Assembly: GCA_029391995.1 (NCBI GenBank)
Contig: CP113924.1
Span: 1,085,001 to 1,149,000 of the forward strand
Length of the DNA: 64,000 bases
Direction of reading: 5' to 3'
Source of the DNA: Streptococcaceae bacterium ESL0729
Lineage (GTDB): Bacteria; Bacillota; Bacilli; Lactobacillales; Streptococcaceae
The notes beneath the pieces are model-generated. The model had not been told where the DNA came from. It searched no databases and saw only the letters and a list, made by a program, of their open reading frames with translations. The translations under genes and the position numbers were made by a program. Shown here one piece after another: positions 17,794-27,052 of this stretch (the first letter of the stretch is position 1; each line of letters opens with the position of its first letter).

Positions 17794-17872
17794 CTACTAT
17801 CTCCTTTGTGCTATCTCCCATTATACCTAAAAGACTGGCTTTTTTATACTTTAATCGCATTCTTTTATAAAA

Positions 17873-17903
17873 GAAAAAAGCCTGGACCATAAGGTCCCAA
17901 GCT
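17873..17903 (-). terminator. intrinsic terminator of the deo operon
   Basis: On the minus strand GGACC-TTAT-GGTCC forms the core of a longer imperfect stem, followed by TTTTTTC, just after the deoD stop. Confidence 0.75.
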
Positions 17904-17911
17904 CATTCATT

Positions 17912-18622
17912 TTATTCTGCAATTAAGGTTTCAAGACCTACAGTCATCATGTTAGTAAATGTTGTTTCACGCTCACTTGCAGTTGTATCAGGCTCATCGT
18001 TAACTAAGCTATCAGAAATAGTCATAATTCCGAGGGTCTGAACCCCGTACTTAGCTCCCAAATAGTAAAGAGCTGCAGCTTCCATCTCAACTGCCTTAAC
18101 ACCCATGGTACCAAGCTTAACATTCTTTTCATAGAAGTCGCTATAAAACATGTCTGTTGAAAGGACAGATCCAACGTGAGTTGTCATGTCTAGGTCACGA
18201 GCAATGTGGTAGGCCTTATCGAGGAGGTCAAAGTCTGCGATTTGCGGGAAATCGTACTCAGGCCAATCATTTCTGACAAAGCTTGACATGGTAGCAGCAG
18301 CTTGGGCTAAGACCATATCACGGATGTGAACTTCTTTTGAAAGAGCTCCAGCCGTTCCCACACGAATAAGTTTTTTCACATCATACTCGGTAATTAACTC
18401 ATGAGCATAGATTGAAATTGATGGAATCCCCATCCCTGTTCCCATAACACTTACACGGTGACCCTTGTAAGTTCCAGTGAAACCAAGCATTCCACGGACA
18501 TTGTTAAATTGAACCACGTCTTCAAGGAAGTTTTCGGCTATAAATTTGGCACGAAGTGGGTCCCCTGGAAGAAGGATTTTGTCAGCGATTTCGCCTTTTT
18601 TAGCTTCAATATGAATTGACAT
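17912..18622 (-). CDS. deoD: purine-nucleoside phosphorylase, DeoD type
   Basis: Hexameric phosphorylase that converts purine (deoxy)nucleosides and phosphate to base and (deoxy)ribose-1-phosphate. The 236 residues have the family start ([20 protein letters not shown]), the phosphate site RVGTAGAL and the specificity segment VEMEAAALY with the base-contacting SDSLV. GGAGG lies before the ATG. It ends the deoB-punA-deoD operon, 16 bases after punA. Confidence 0.96.
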   Translation of the reverse strand: MSIHIEAKKGEIADKILLPGDPLRAKFIAENFLEDVVQFNNVRGMLGFTGTYKGHRVSVMGTGMGIPSISIYAHELITEYDVKKLIRVGTAGALSKEVHIRDMVLAQAAATMSSFVRNDWPEYDFPQIADFDLLDKAYHIARDLDMTTHVGSVLSTDMFYSDFYEKNVKLGTMGVKAVEMEAAALYYLGAKYGVQTLGIMTISDSLVNDEPDTTASERETTFTNMMTVGLETLIAE

Positions 18623-18638
18623 TATTTAACTCCTCCGA

Positions 18639-19454
18639 TTAAAGGGCTGCAAGGATTGACTTAACAAATTCCTGGAAGTCAGCTTTAATACGAGTGGTAA
18701 CCTCTACTACTTCCTCGTGGTTAAGTTCTGCCTGTTTACCAGCAGCATGGTTAGTAATGGCTGAAATTCCAAGAACATTCATACCAGAATGTTTGGCAAC
18801 AATTACCTCTGGTACTGTTGACATACCAACAGCGTCAGCTCCAATTACTTCTGCCATACGGATTTCAGCTGGAGTTTCATAGGTTGGACCAGAGAATCCC
18901 ATGTATACTCCTTCAGAAAGAGTAATGCCACGCTCTGCTCCAATTTTTTTAGCAACTTCGCGGTAGGCCCTAGAATAAGCTTCTGACATGTCAGGGAAGC
19001 GTGGGCCAAACTCATCAAGGTTTTCTCCAATTAGTGGATTGTCACCTGTAAAGTTGATGTGGTCGCTAATCAGCATAAGTGTTCCAGGACCAAAGCTCAC
19101 TCCACCAGCAGCATTGGTAACGATTAAGTTGTCAGCTCCAAAAGATTTCATAACACGTACTGGTAAAGTTACTGTTTGCATGGTATGACCTTCGTAGAAG
19201 TGGAAACGCCCTTGCATGGCGATAACTTTTTTACCAGCTAAAGTCCCGTAAACTAGTTTTCCAGCATGACCTGCAACCTTAGATGACGGGAAGTTTGGGA
19301 TATCAGCGTAGTCTGCAACGACTGGGTTTTCAATTTCGTTAGCAAGGTCACCAAGGCCAGATCCAAGGATTAGGCCAAAGTCAGCTTGGCCAAAGCCAAT
19401 TCCCTTAAGGTAGTCAACAGTTTCTTTAATTTGTTCAGCAACAGTTTTAGTCAA
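18639..19454 (-). CDS. punA: purine-nucleoside phosphorylase, trimeric type (TTG start)
   Basis: Trimeric class phosphorylase for guanosine and inosine, 271 residues from the chosen start. Signatures are LILGSGLGDLA near the N-terminus, GRFHFYEGH, NAAGGV and YMGFSGPTYETPAEIRM. The chosen start is a TTG at 19454 (MTKTVAEQIKE), six bases after AAGGGG. Another TTG five codons upstream (19469) opens the same frame but has no ribosome site. A cell with both punA and deoD handles 6-oxo and 6-amino purines. Confidence 0.94.
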   Translation of the reverse strand: MTKTVAEQIKETVDYLKGIGFGQADFGLILGSGLGDLANEIENPVVADYADIPNFPSSKVAGHAGKLVYGTLAGKKVIAMQGRFHFYEGHTMQTVTLPVRVMKSFGADNLIVTNAAGGVSFGPGTLMLISDHINFTGDNPLIGENLDEFGPRFPDMSEAYSRAYREVAKKIGAERGITLSEGVYMGFSGPTYETPAEIRMAEVIGADAVGMSTVPEVIVAKHSGMNVLGISAITNHAAGKQAELNHEEVVEVTTRIKADFQEFVKSILAAL

Positions 19455-19508
19455 TTTTTTCCCCTTCAATTATTCAGTTAAATTAGATAATTAGCTCGTG
19501 TAAGTTTA

Positions 19509-20717
19509 TTAGTTAAGCTCGCCTAAGAAGCTTTTTCCGTTTTCAGTTTGTTCCACACCAAAGTTTTCAGCAACAGTTGCTGAGATATCAGCGTAGTTTC
19601 CGACTGGAAGAACGCCTGAACCCTTGAAGGCCTTGCTGTAGGCAAGAAGTGGCACGTACTCACGTGTGTGGTCAGTTCCTGCGTAGCTTGGGTCGTTCCC
19701 GTGGTCAGCTGTGATAAGAAGAAGGTCGTCTTCAAGCATGGCATCCATGATTTCAGGTAGGCGGGCGTCAAAGTCATTGATGGCCTGACCATAACCTTCG
19801 ATGTCACGGCGGTGGCCGTAAAGGGCATCAAAGTCAACAAGGTTGGTAAATGAGAACCCTTCCTTAAATTCAGGTAATTTAATGGTATCTAAAAGAAGAT
19901 CAACACCTGCCATATTATGGGCAGTGTGTCCCATGTCGTGGTTGATTCCTGCTCCGTTGAAAATATCATTGATTTTACCTACTGAGTAAGTGTGAACCTC
20001 GTTTTTATCAAGGATATCAAGGACTGTTTCTCCAAATGGGCTAAGAGCATAGTCATGGCGTCCAGCTGTACGAGTGAAGTTTCCAGGCTCTCCTACATAT
20101 GGACGGGCAATGATACGACCAATCATATAAGGATCGTCCAGAGTGATTTCACGGACGTACTCACAGATCTTGTAAAGTTCATCAAGAGGGATAACGTCTT
20201 CGTGGGCAGCGATTTGAAGTACTGGGTCAGCACTTGTGTAGATGATAAGCTCACCTGTTTCCATCTGACGTGGTCCAAAGTCTTCAATAACTTGTGTTCC
20301 AGAATAAGGAAGGTTGGCCTCACGAATGACCTTGCGTCCAGAGAATTCTTCGATTTTCTCTAAAAGATCTTCAGGGTATCCTTCAGGGAAAACACGGAAG
20401 GGTGTTTGGATGTTTAGACCCATAATCTCCCAGTGGCCAGTCATAGTGTCTTTTCCACGTGAGATTTCTTCAAGCTTTGTCGCATATCCAATTGGATCTT
20501 TTACTGCATGAACGCCTTTTAAAGGAGTATCACGCGGGATATTTCCAAGCCCGATTTTTTCCATGTTTGGAACCTTTAAATCAAAGTTTTCAGCAATGTG
20601 ACCAAGTGTATCACTTTCAGTATCATTTTGATCGTGGTTAAAGAATTCATGGGCATCTGGTGCTGCACCAATACCGACTGAATCCATTACCACTAGGTGA
20701 ATACGATTAAATTTCAT
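19509..20717 (-). CDS. deoB: phosphopentomutase
   Basis: Metalloenzyme of the alkaline-phosphatase superfamily that interconverts (deoxy)ribose-1- and -5-phosphate. It links the two nucleoside phosphorylases downstream to central carbon metabolism. The 402 residues begin [19 protein letters not shown] (metal site and catalytic region) and end with the second metal motif [23 protein letters not shown] lies seven bases before the ATG. It is first in deoB-punA-deoD. Upstream, TGGTAAAAT on the minus strand is a likely extended -10. deoC is not in the window. Confidence 0.96.
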   Translation of the reverse strand: MKFNRIHLVVMDSVGIGAAPDAHEFFNHDQNDTESDTLGHIAENFDLKVPNMEKIGLGNIPRDTPLKGVHAVKDPIGYATKLEEISRGKDTMTGHWEIMGLNIQTPFRVFPEGYPEDLLEKIEEFSGRKVIREANLPYSGTQVIEDFGPRQMETGELIIYTSADPVLQIAAHEDVIPLDELYKICEYVREITLDDPYMIGRIIARPYVGEPGNFTRTAGRHDYALSPFGETVLDILDKNEVHTYSVGKINDIFNGAGINHDMGHTAHNMAGVDLLLDTIKLPEFKEGFSFTNLVDFDALYGHRRDIEGYGQAINDFDARLPEIMDAMLEDDLLLITADHGNDPSYAGTDHTREYVPLLAYSKAFKGSGVLPVGNYADISATVAENFGVEQTENGKSFLGELN

Positions 20718-20787
20718 ATTATCTCCCTTGCTATTTTTTCTAGCCCTATTTTACCATATTTAGCCTGCAATTAGTATCAATCTAGGT

Positions 20788-20814
20788 AAAAAAAGAAGAC
20801 CCAGGGGCCTTCTT
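20788..20814 (-). terminator. intrinsic terminator of kimA
   Basis: On the minus strand AAGAAG and CTTCTT enclose a GC core and are followed by TTTTTTT, starting six bases after the stop. Confidence 0.75.
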
Positions 20815-20819
20815 GTCGA

Positions 20820-22655
20820 TTATTTTTTAAGGTGATAACTGTAGGTTGAGACCACAATATTATCACGGAAGCCAAGATAATAACGAATCCTGATACTCAT
20901 CTGATTATGAAGGATATTCTTCCAACGTTTATTAGGCACAAACTGAGGAACAATAACAGTCACTGTATTTCCCTTTTTCTGAGCGGCCTTACTTACCAAA
21001 TCAACATAACGAACGACAGGTTTTACAACGTCCCTGTAACTTGATTCAACAACTGAAAAACGCATGTCTGGGAAGTATTCCCTGAATTCAGCCTTAATCT
21101 CTTCATCCTTTTCTTTAGTTTCCTTGGTCGATACGTGCATGGCAACAACTTCATCCCCAATAGACTGGGCGTAAGAAATAGCACCAACAGCTACACGAGT
21201 TACATTCCCGACAAGGACAATTACTGTATTTCCATTGAACTCTTCAACCTTAATATCTTCTGTTAGACGAAGCTCGTCTGCCACATGGACATAGTGCCTC
21301 TTAATTCTATAGAACATATAGATCAGAGCAGGAAGAATAAGGAAGAAGGGCCAGATATCATTAAATCTTAGGGCCACAAGGATTAGTACGATGGCATAAG
21401 AGATGGTTGACCCAATGATATTTGAAAGGGAATGCTTAAGGAATTTATTTCCATATTCCTTACGCCATTTAACAACCATACCTGTTTGCGAAAGAGCAAA
21501 TGGTACGAAGACTCCAATCGAATAAAGTGGAATCAAACGTTCAGTATTACCATCAAAGATCATAAGAAGAACAATGGCACCAATAGCTAGGCTTAAAATA
21601 CCATTTGAGTAACCCAGACGGTCACCTTTTTCCATGTACATATGAGGCATGTACTTGTTTTTAGCCAAGTTATAAGCAAGCATTGGGAAGGCAGAAAATC
21701 CAGTATTGGCCGCGACTGCCAAAATCATGGCTGTAGCAATCTGGAAAATATAATAAAGGATGTTTCCACCTGTGAAATCAAAGACCTGTTTGGCCACTTG
21801 TGAAAGGACAGTTGTTCCAACCTTAGGCGTAACTCCTAGCCAATAGTTTAAAAATGTAATTCCTGAGAAGAAAACACCAAGAATTAATGACATAATGGCA
21901 AGGGTTGCTGCTGCATTCTTGGCCTTAGGCTTTTTAAAGAAGGGAACGGCATTAGAGATGGCCTCAACTCCTGTTAAGGAAGCTGACCCACTTGAGAAGG
22001 CCTTAAGCAAGATAACAATTGAAATTCCTGAGACGGCTGTTCCAATCTGAGCTGTAGCATGATATGGAAGACCACCTGTAAAGATTCGGAAGACTCCAAC
22101 AGCAATCAAAACAATGGTTGATGCAACGAAGGTATAAACAGGGATTAATAAAAATCCTGCCGACTCCCTAAGTCCCCTTAGATTCATGACCGTAAGGATT
22201 AAAACTAGGGCAATTGAAATCAAAAGATTGTACTGGTGCAAGAAGGGGATGGTAGCTGTAATGGCGTCAGCTCCAGCCGAAACAGAAACCGCAACTGTCA
22301 GCATGTAGTCAATTAAGAGACTTCCACCTGCTACAAGACCTGCATTATTACCCAGATTCTCAGACGATACAACATAAGCTCCCCCACCATGTGGATAGGC
22401 TTTTATTATCTGCCTGTAAGATAAGGTAAGGCTGGCTAAAAGCACCAAGACCAAAAGAGCAATCGGAATACTGTACCAAATGGCTGCTGATGATAGGGTA
22501 ATCAGAACAAGAACAATCTGTTCAGTACCGTAGGCTATTGATGACAAAGCGTCACTAGATAGCATGGCGAGAGCCTGCAGCTTGGTGAGCAGATGACTGT
22601 CATCATCAGTAGATTTTAGGGGCTCTCCAACTAAAACCTTTTTTATTTTTTTCAT
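20820..22655 (-). CDS. kimA: KimA-type potassium importer (APC superfamily)
   Basis: High-affinity K+/H+ symporter of the KUP-like group, controlled by c-di-AMP in relatives. At 611 residues it is close to the Bacillus KimA length. About 12 membrane segments (residues 30-450) precede a cytosolic domain (about 460-611). It shares the N-terminal LTKLQALAMLSSDALSS, YPHGGGAYVVS and VEAISNAVPFFKKP segments and ends PNKRWKNILHNQ. No c-di-AMP riboswitch is visible in the short leader, so any control here is probably at the protein. Confidence 0.85.
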   Translation of the reverse strand: MKKIKKVLVGEPLKSTDDDSHLLTKLQALAMLSSDALSSIAYGTEQIVLVLITLSSAAIWYSIPIALLVLVLLASLTLSYRQIIKAYPHGGGAYVVSSENLGNNAGLVAGGSLLIDYMLTVAVSVSAGADAITATIPFLHQYNLLISIALVLILTVMNLRGLRESAGFLLIPVYTFVASTIVLIAVGVFRIFTGGLPYHATAQIGTAVSGISIVILLKAFSSGSASLTGVEAISNAVPFFKKPKAKNAAATLAIMSLILGVFFSGITFLNYWLGVTPKVGTTVLSQVAKQVFDFTGGNILYYIFQIATAMILAVAANTGFSAFPMLAYNLAKNKYMPHMYMEKGDRLGYSNGILSLAIGAIVLLMIFDGNTERLIPLYSIGVFVPFALSQTGMVVKWRKEYGNKFLKHSLSNIIGSTISYAIVLILVALRFNDIWPFFLILPALIYMFYRIKRHYVHVADELRLTEDIKVEEFNGNTVIVLVGNVTRVAVGAISYAQSIGDEVVAMHVSTKETKEKDEEIKAEFREYFPDMRFSVVESSYRDVVKPVVRYVDLVSKAAQKKGNTVTVIVPQFVPNKRWKNILHNQMSIRIRYYLGFRDNIVVSTYSYHLKK

Positions 22656-22712
22656 TGTAATTAACTCCTAAAGTTTGAAATTTAGATACAGGATATATGA
22701 TAACATTTTAAA

Positions 22713-22739
22713 AGAAAAAAACCATAATTTTTATGGTTT
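22713..22739 (-). terminator. intrinsic terminator of the PcsB-type gene
   Basis: AAACCATAA pairs with TTATGGTTT across a short A/T loop and is followed by a run of T on the minus strand. Confidence 0.8.
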
Positions 22740-22756
22740 TTTTTACTTGTTTTTGA

Positions 22757-24046
22757 TTATACGTGGATAAAGGCAATTACAGAACTTGCTGGAATTTCCC
22801 TTGTATGCCAAGCTGGTGAACCTAGGTAGTTAGTTTCTCCAATTGTAATTGTTCCACCATTTACAGCTAGAACAACTGAAACGTGTCCATATCCCATATC
22901 CCAAGCAGGATTACTTGTTACAGCAATTGTTGAACCTGCAACTGGGTTTCCATCAACTAAGTGTCCTAGAGCTGCTGCCGTACCAGGCCAGTTAATAGCA
23001 TTACCCCAGTTGTTACCAACACGACTTCCAAAGAAGCCCTTAACTCCCCATGTACATTGACCGTATGGGTATGTATTGGCTGATGAGTATTTGTTTGGTG
23101 TTGATACTGCAGGTGTTGTTGGTGCAGGATTTGATGGTGTTGTATCTACAGGCGTTGTTGCTGCTGGTGTAGACGGTGCTGTTGCAGCTGGCGTACTTGT
23201 GCTGTTTGAGCTAGAAGCCGCTGAGCTTGAGCTTGTTGAGTTAGAAGCTTGAGGTTTCTTAGCTTCACTTGCTGCTGCCGCTTGAGCCTCTTTTTGAGCT
23301 TGAGCTGCCTGGGCTGCTTGAGCTGCTGCCTCCTCAACACGAGCTTTTTCAGCTGCCGCTGCTTCTGCTGCTGCACGTTCTGCTTCTGCTTTTTCAGCTA
23401 GAAGGCTTTCTTTTTCACCTTCAGCAGTTGCACGTTCAGCTGCTAGATTTAGTTGAGCAACCTTAAGTTCTGCCTGTTGAGTTGTCAGAGTTTTAGCAGT
23501 TGTTTCAAGTTCTGCTTGGTTCTTACGAGCCTGCTCGCTCTTTTCAACGTTTTCTGCTAGTTTTTCTTCAACAGACTTCTTGTCAGCTTGTTGCTGTTTC
23601 ATCATCTGATCGTTTGCACCCATAACTTGACGCATAGCCGTTACACGACTAACAGCATCAGAAATAGACTTAGAGTTTACAACTGCAGAAATATAGCTGG
23701 TTGCACTGCTATCTGTTTGTGCACTACGTGCTTGCTCTTGAAGAGCTTTTTCACGTTCTGCGATATCTTTTTGTAGCTGGGCAATCTCCTTGTTAAGTTG
23801 TTGAGATTCAGCTAATAATTTATCATTTTCTTTTTGTAGGGCATCACGTTTTTCGTTGATTGATGCGATATTTTTTTCAATTGATGTCACCTGAGCTGCT
23901 GCTGCATCTTCTTGTGACTTTATATTATTTATTTTACTGTCTTGTTGTTGGATCTTGGAATCGATGTCGTCTGCTGACGCACTTGATGAACAAGTAGCTA
24001 GAGCCACCGAACTTAATAATGCGATTGATAAAATTGTCTTCTTCAT
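22757..24046 (-). CDS. PcsB/Usp45-like secreted CHAP-domain cell-wall hydrolase
   Basis: Secreted division protein of the PcsB/Usp45/SagA family. From the chosen start it has 429 residues: a signal peptide (MKKTILSIALLSSVALATCSS), a long coiled-coil region (about 30-250, A/E/Q/K-rich), a Ser/Thr/Pro/Ala linker, and a C-terminal CHAP amidase/endopeptidase domain with YPYGQCTWGVKGFF (catalytic Cys) and WDMGYGHVSVV (catalytic His). The ATG at 24046 follows AAAGGAGG; a GTG or other codon 12 codons upstream lacks this. In pneumococcus the homologue is driven by FtsEX and regulated by WalRK. It follows mreC-mreD. Confidence 0.92.
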   Translation of the reverse strand: MKKTILSIALLSSVALATCSSSASADDIDSKIQQQDSKINNIKSQEDAAAAQVTSIEKNIASINEKRDALQKENDKLLAESQQLNKEIAQLQKDIAEREKALQEQARSAQTDSSATSYISAVVNSKSISDAVSRVTAMRQVMGANDQMMKQQQADKKSVEEKLAENVEKSEQARKNQAELETTAKTLTTQQAELKVAQLNLAAERATAEGEKESLLAEKAEAERAAAEAAAAEKARVEEAAAQAAQAAQAQKEAQAAAASEAKKPQASNSTSSSSAASSSNSTSTPAATAPSTPAATTPVDTTPSNPAPTTPAVSTPNKYSSANTYPYGQCTWGVKGFFGSRVGNNWGNAINWPGTAAALGHLVDGNPVAGSTIAVTSNPAWDMGYGHVSVVLAVNGGTITIGETNYLGSPAWHTREIPASSVIAFIHV

Positions 24047-24082
24047 GTCTAATTGATGTCCTCCTTTTAGACCTACCCCCAA

Positions 24083-24126
24083 ATTATACGAAAATAAAAG
24101 TTGGCTTATGTTACATTTGTGTTACA
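24083..24126 (-). promoter_or_regulatory. WalR box and -10 of the PcsB-type gene
   Basis: The minus strand reads TGTAAC, five bases, TGTAAC (24126-24110), a perfect match to the WalR/VicR consensus TGTWAH-N5-TGTWAH. TATAAT lies at 24088-24083, so the box is centred near -42, in place for an activator. The pneumococcal pcsB gene is a known WalR target. Confidence 0.8.
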
Positions 24127-24243
24127 TAAGATGTCATTTTGTAATTTACTTTACTAGCTAATTTTAATTTTCAGATAATTTAACCCTATTCTCTTACTAT
24201 TATTGATGTTATCTCATTACTAAAATATTTCAACAAAAATAAA

Positions 24244-24759
24244 TTATTTATTTTTTTGGATAAAAATCCGCTCAAGGGGAAACTGGAGGATATACCAAAG
24301 GAAAATATTAAGGACAAGAGTTGGGGCAAGGGTTTGAGTAATAAAGCCAATCAAATCCAAATCCCCCAGACCAAACAAGTAGACAATCAAATTGCTTACA
24401 ATCTCAAAAATCGTAATAATTATAATCAGGGTAAAAAGTCTGGTCAATCTATTGGTATGAACAACTGCCCTAATATGATAGATAAAGAGTGCAATCAAAG
24501 GAAAGACTAAGGCTGCAATCCCAATAATTCCAATAAAATAACTATCATAGATAATTCCCAAAATCAGACTGACTAATACATTGTACAGGTAGGAATTTTT
24601 AAGGACAACATACATGAGGAGAATCAAAAAGATGTGAGAGGCTGGATAGATAGTCGACTTAAAAAGGGTAAGAAGGAGATTTGAAAATTGGCCATCAAAT
24701 AAAATGGTCAAAAGAAGAATAAGGGGAATGAAAAATTGAATAATTCTTTCCTTGATCAT
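24244..24759 (-). CDS. mreD: rod shape-determining protein MreD
   Basis: Integral membrane partner of MreC in peripheral peptidoglycan synthesis. The 171 residues are almost wholly hydrophobic, with about five membrane segments and the YDSYFIGIIG segment near residue 70. Its ATG follows the mreC stop directly (TAGATG), with AAAGAGG just upstream, so translation is coupled. The gene pair precedes the PcsB-type gene, as in streptococci and lactococci. No mreB is present, as usual for cocci. Confidence 0.92.
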   Translation of the reverse strand: MIKERIIQFFIPLILLLTILFDGQFSNLLLTLFKSTIYPASHIFLILLMYVVLKNSYLYNVLVSLILGIIYDSYFIGIIGIAALVFPLIALFIYHIRAVVHTNRLTRLFTLIIIITIFEIVSNLIVYLFGLGDLDLIGFITQTLAPTLVLNIFLWYILQFPLERIFIQKNK

Positions 24760-25617
24760 CTAGTCAGCCTCTTTATTTCTTTCAACAATGTTTACCACCC
24801 TAATATCATAAAAATCAGTGAGGGGCTCAACATAGATTTCCTGGCTAAGTCCATCAGAGCTACTTCTCTTACCTGCCACCTTACCTATTGGTAAATCTTG
24901 CGGTGAGTCTCCACCAAGTCCACTGGTTACGACTAAATCCCCGTCCTTGATTTCATTATTTCCCGTAACCTGGCTCATGATATAGGCTTTTTTGCTATCA
25001 TCATAAGATGAGATTAGGCCGTAAGAAGCCTGATTTTCACTGCCAATTCGTACAGGTATCTTGTTTTCAAGACCTTGCTTACTAATCAAGAGGGAAACCT
25101 TTGAGCTAGTATTATTAACCTGGCTAACTCGTCCAATAACCGCCTTATCAGCCATAACAACCATGTTTTCCTTGATTCCATCAACCTCGCCTACGTTAAC
25201 AATCAAGGTATCATTCCAAGAAGATGGATTACGATTTATAACATTGGCTGTCTTTTCCTGATAGCCAACCAAGCTTGTCTTAAGGTCTAAGGCCTCTCTT
25301 AGGGCCTTGTTTTCAGCCATCAGACTATCATTTTCAGCCACCTTACTGTTCAAGCTATAATTTTCCTTTTTGAGGGCCTGATTTTCTTCATAGGTTGCTA
25401 AAAAACTTTGCAATCTAACATACTGATCCCTTAAAAATTTACCGGGAGATGAAAGAAGCATATCAAATTCGCCCGTCGTGTCATTAACAACCTGAGTCAT
25501 CTGACTTGGTCTAACATTACTCTTATAATTTTTTGCAGATATTATTATCGAACCCATGGCAATAATAACGATTAAAAGGCTTATAATTATTAATTTACTT
25601 ATGTTTAATTTTTTCAT
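24760..25617 (-). CDS. mreC: cell shape protein MreC
   Basis: Bitopic membrane protein organising peripheral wall synthesis. The 285 residues have one N-terminal membrane segment (about 8-27), a coiled coil (about 70-110, ENQALKKENYSLNSKVAEND) and the extracellular beta domain with VINRNPSSWNDTLIVNVGEVDGI and VVTSGLGGDSPQDLPIG. GTGGAG lies before the ATG. Length and order are normal. Confidence 0.94.
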   Translation of the reverse strand: MKKLNISKLIIISLLIVIIAMGSIIISAKNYKSNVRPSQMTQVVNDTTGEFDMLLSSPGKFLRDQYVRLQSFLATYEENQALKKENYSLNSKVAENDSLMAENKALREALDLKTSLVGYQEKTANVINRNPSSWNDTLIVNVGEVDGIKENMVVMADKAVIGRVSQVNNTSSKVSLLISKQGLENKIPVRIGSENQASYGLISSYDDSKKAYIMSQVTGNNEIKDGDLVVTSGLGGDSPQDLPIGKVAGKRSSSDGLSQEIYVEPLTDFYDIRVVNIVERNKEAD

Positions 25618-25749
25618 CTATTTTCTCCACATCTGTCCATTATTTTATCAAATTTCATAGGCAATTTATAGTGTTTATTTGGGTATTTATCTGATAATTT
25701 TGGTAAAATTATGACAGTTACATATGACTCATATTTAAGGAGAAAGTTT

Positions 25750-26208
25750 ATGAATCCAACTTTTGGAGATAAATTACCAGGCAAGACTTATGAGACTCGT
25801 TTAGGAGTTTACGGAATTGTAAGTCGCTTTAAGGGACAGGAAGAAATTTGCCTGGTTCAAGCACCCAACGGGGCATTTTTTTTACCTGGTGGCGAAATTG
25901 AAGCAGGGGAAGATCACAAGGAAGCTCTATTGCGAGAACTTCACGAGGAACTAGGTGGCAAGGCTCTTTTAGGAGAATACTTGGGTCAGGCTGATGAGTA
26001 TTTTTATTCTAGCCATAGGGACACCTACTACTACAATCCTGCCTTCATCTATGATGTTTCAAACTTTGAAATCATTAGTGCACCCCTAGAAGACTTCAAT
26101 CAGGTTTACTGGTTCCCCCTTGAAACAGCCATTGAAAAATTAAAAAGGGGTAGCCACAAATGGGGGCTTTATGAATGGCGAGAACGTAATCAAGAAAAGA
26201 ACATGTAA
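25750..26208 (+). CDS. Nudix hydrolase
   Basis: Cytoplasmic Nudix-family pyrophosphohydrolase of 152 residues. The Nudix box is complete: GGEIEAGEDHKEALLRELHE continuing ELGG, matching G-x5-E-x7-REUxEExGU. Substrate unknown; the short family often acts on damaged or signalling nucleotides. The ATG at 25750 follows AAGGAG by seven bases; the frame opens 13 codons earlier without a ribosome site. TGGTAAAAT near 25701 is a likely extended -10. Confidence 0.88.
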   Translation: MNPTFGDKLPGKTYETRLGVYGIVSRFKGQEEICLVQAPNGAFFLPGGEIEAGEDHKEALLRELHEELGGKALLGEYLGQADEYFYSSHRDTYYYNPAFIYDVSNFEIISAPLEDFNQVYWFPLETAIEKLKRGSHKWGLYEWRERNQEKNM

Positions 26209-26230
26209 AAAGAGCCCTCAGGCTCTTTTA
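26208..26230. terminator. bidirectional terminator between the Nudix and formate-channel genes
   Basis: AAAAGAGCC pairs with GGCTCTTTT around a CTCA loop. It begins in the Nudix stop codon and runs into the stop codon of the converging channel gene. Confidence 0.8.
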
Positions 26231-26980
26231 TTTTTTCTTGTATCCCAAGCTATAGAAGAAGGCAACAAAGATTGCACCCCCGACCACATTTCCCAAATAA
26301 ACGGGCACAAAATTACCGATAAAATCAAGCCAGCTGGCCTCATGATTCATAATGGCAAAAGGAATAATAAAGGAATTTGCGATACTGTGCTGAAAGCCAA
26401 TAATAACAAAGGTTGAGATGATAAACCAGATGGCTAAAATCTTTCCGCTAGCCTCCTTGATTCCAAAGGAAACTAAAGCTGCCATACCAACAAGTACACT
26501 ACAGCCGATACCTGAAAGAAAGGCCGCAGTAGGTGTAGCCGTAAGCTTGGAATCTGCCACATGAAGGGCAATGTCATAGACCCTATCTGCCATCATAACT
26601 CCTGCTCCAATCCCAAAAACACCCGCAACAAAGATTGCACCAATAATATTACCAAGAGTTATGATAAGCCAATTAGCAAAAAGCTCCCTTAGACCAACTT
26701 TTTTGATAATAAAACCATAGGCCACAACCATGATGTTACTGGTTGTAAGCTCAAGACCACCCAGTAAGATAATAATTAGACCAACTGGAAAGAAGAGAGA
26801 GGCTAGCAAAGTACCTGCACCACCTTCAACCAGGGACTCAATCCTGATATAAGACATATAGCCTAGAGCAATCATCATGCCTCCCATGAAGGCTAAGATA
26901 AACTTTGATAAAAGTGGTTTTTCCACCTTTTTTACTGACAAATCAGCCATGTATCCTAAAATTTCTTCGGGGGATTTCAT
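26228..26980 (-). CDS. formate/nitrite transporter family channel (FocA-like)
   Basis: Pentameric anion channel of the FNT family, 250 residues with six membrane segments. It starts MKSPEEILGYMADLSVKKVE, as FocA-type proteins do, and has GGLELTTSNIM in the second repeat region. It probably moves formate made by mixed-acid fermentation. AAGGAAGAGG precedes the ATG. A perfect 7-bp inverted repeat (TTTCCTA/TAGGAAA) sits 20 bases upstream. Nitrite or lactate as substrate cannot be excluded. Confidence 0.88.
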   Translation of the reverse strand: MKSPEEILGYMADLSVKKVEKPLLSKFILAFMGGMMIALGYMSYIRIESLVEGGAGTLLASLFFPVGLIIILLGGLELTTSNIMVVAYGFIIKKVGLRELFANWLIITLGNIIGAIFVAGVFGIGAGVMMADRVYDIALHVADSKLTATPTAAFLSGIGCSVLVGMAALVSFGIKEASGKILAIWFIISTFVIIGFQHSIANSFIIPFAIMNHEASWLDFIGNFVPVYLGNVVGGAIFVAFFYSLGYKKK

Positions 26981-27052
26981 TCTTCAACCTCTTCCTTCTT
27001 TTCCTATCTCAGCTAGGAAAAATACAAGTGCTTCTAGTAAAATAGCGATAGT

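Noticed and set aside
20718-20819. c-di-AMP riboswitch associated with kimA
   Set aside because: The region upstream of kimA (22656-22756) is too short and lacks the motif, and 20718-20819 lies downstream of the gene.
24256-24510. Plus-strand frame of 84 codons opposite mreD
   Set aside because: It is the shadow of mreD, with no ribosome site and a composition set by the hydrophobic gene on the other strand.
25693-25709. AATTTTGGTAAAATT before the Nudix gene as a CodY box
   Set aside because: Only 12 of 15 positions fit, and the palindrome is explained by the extended -10 TGGTAAAAT.
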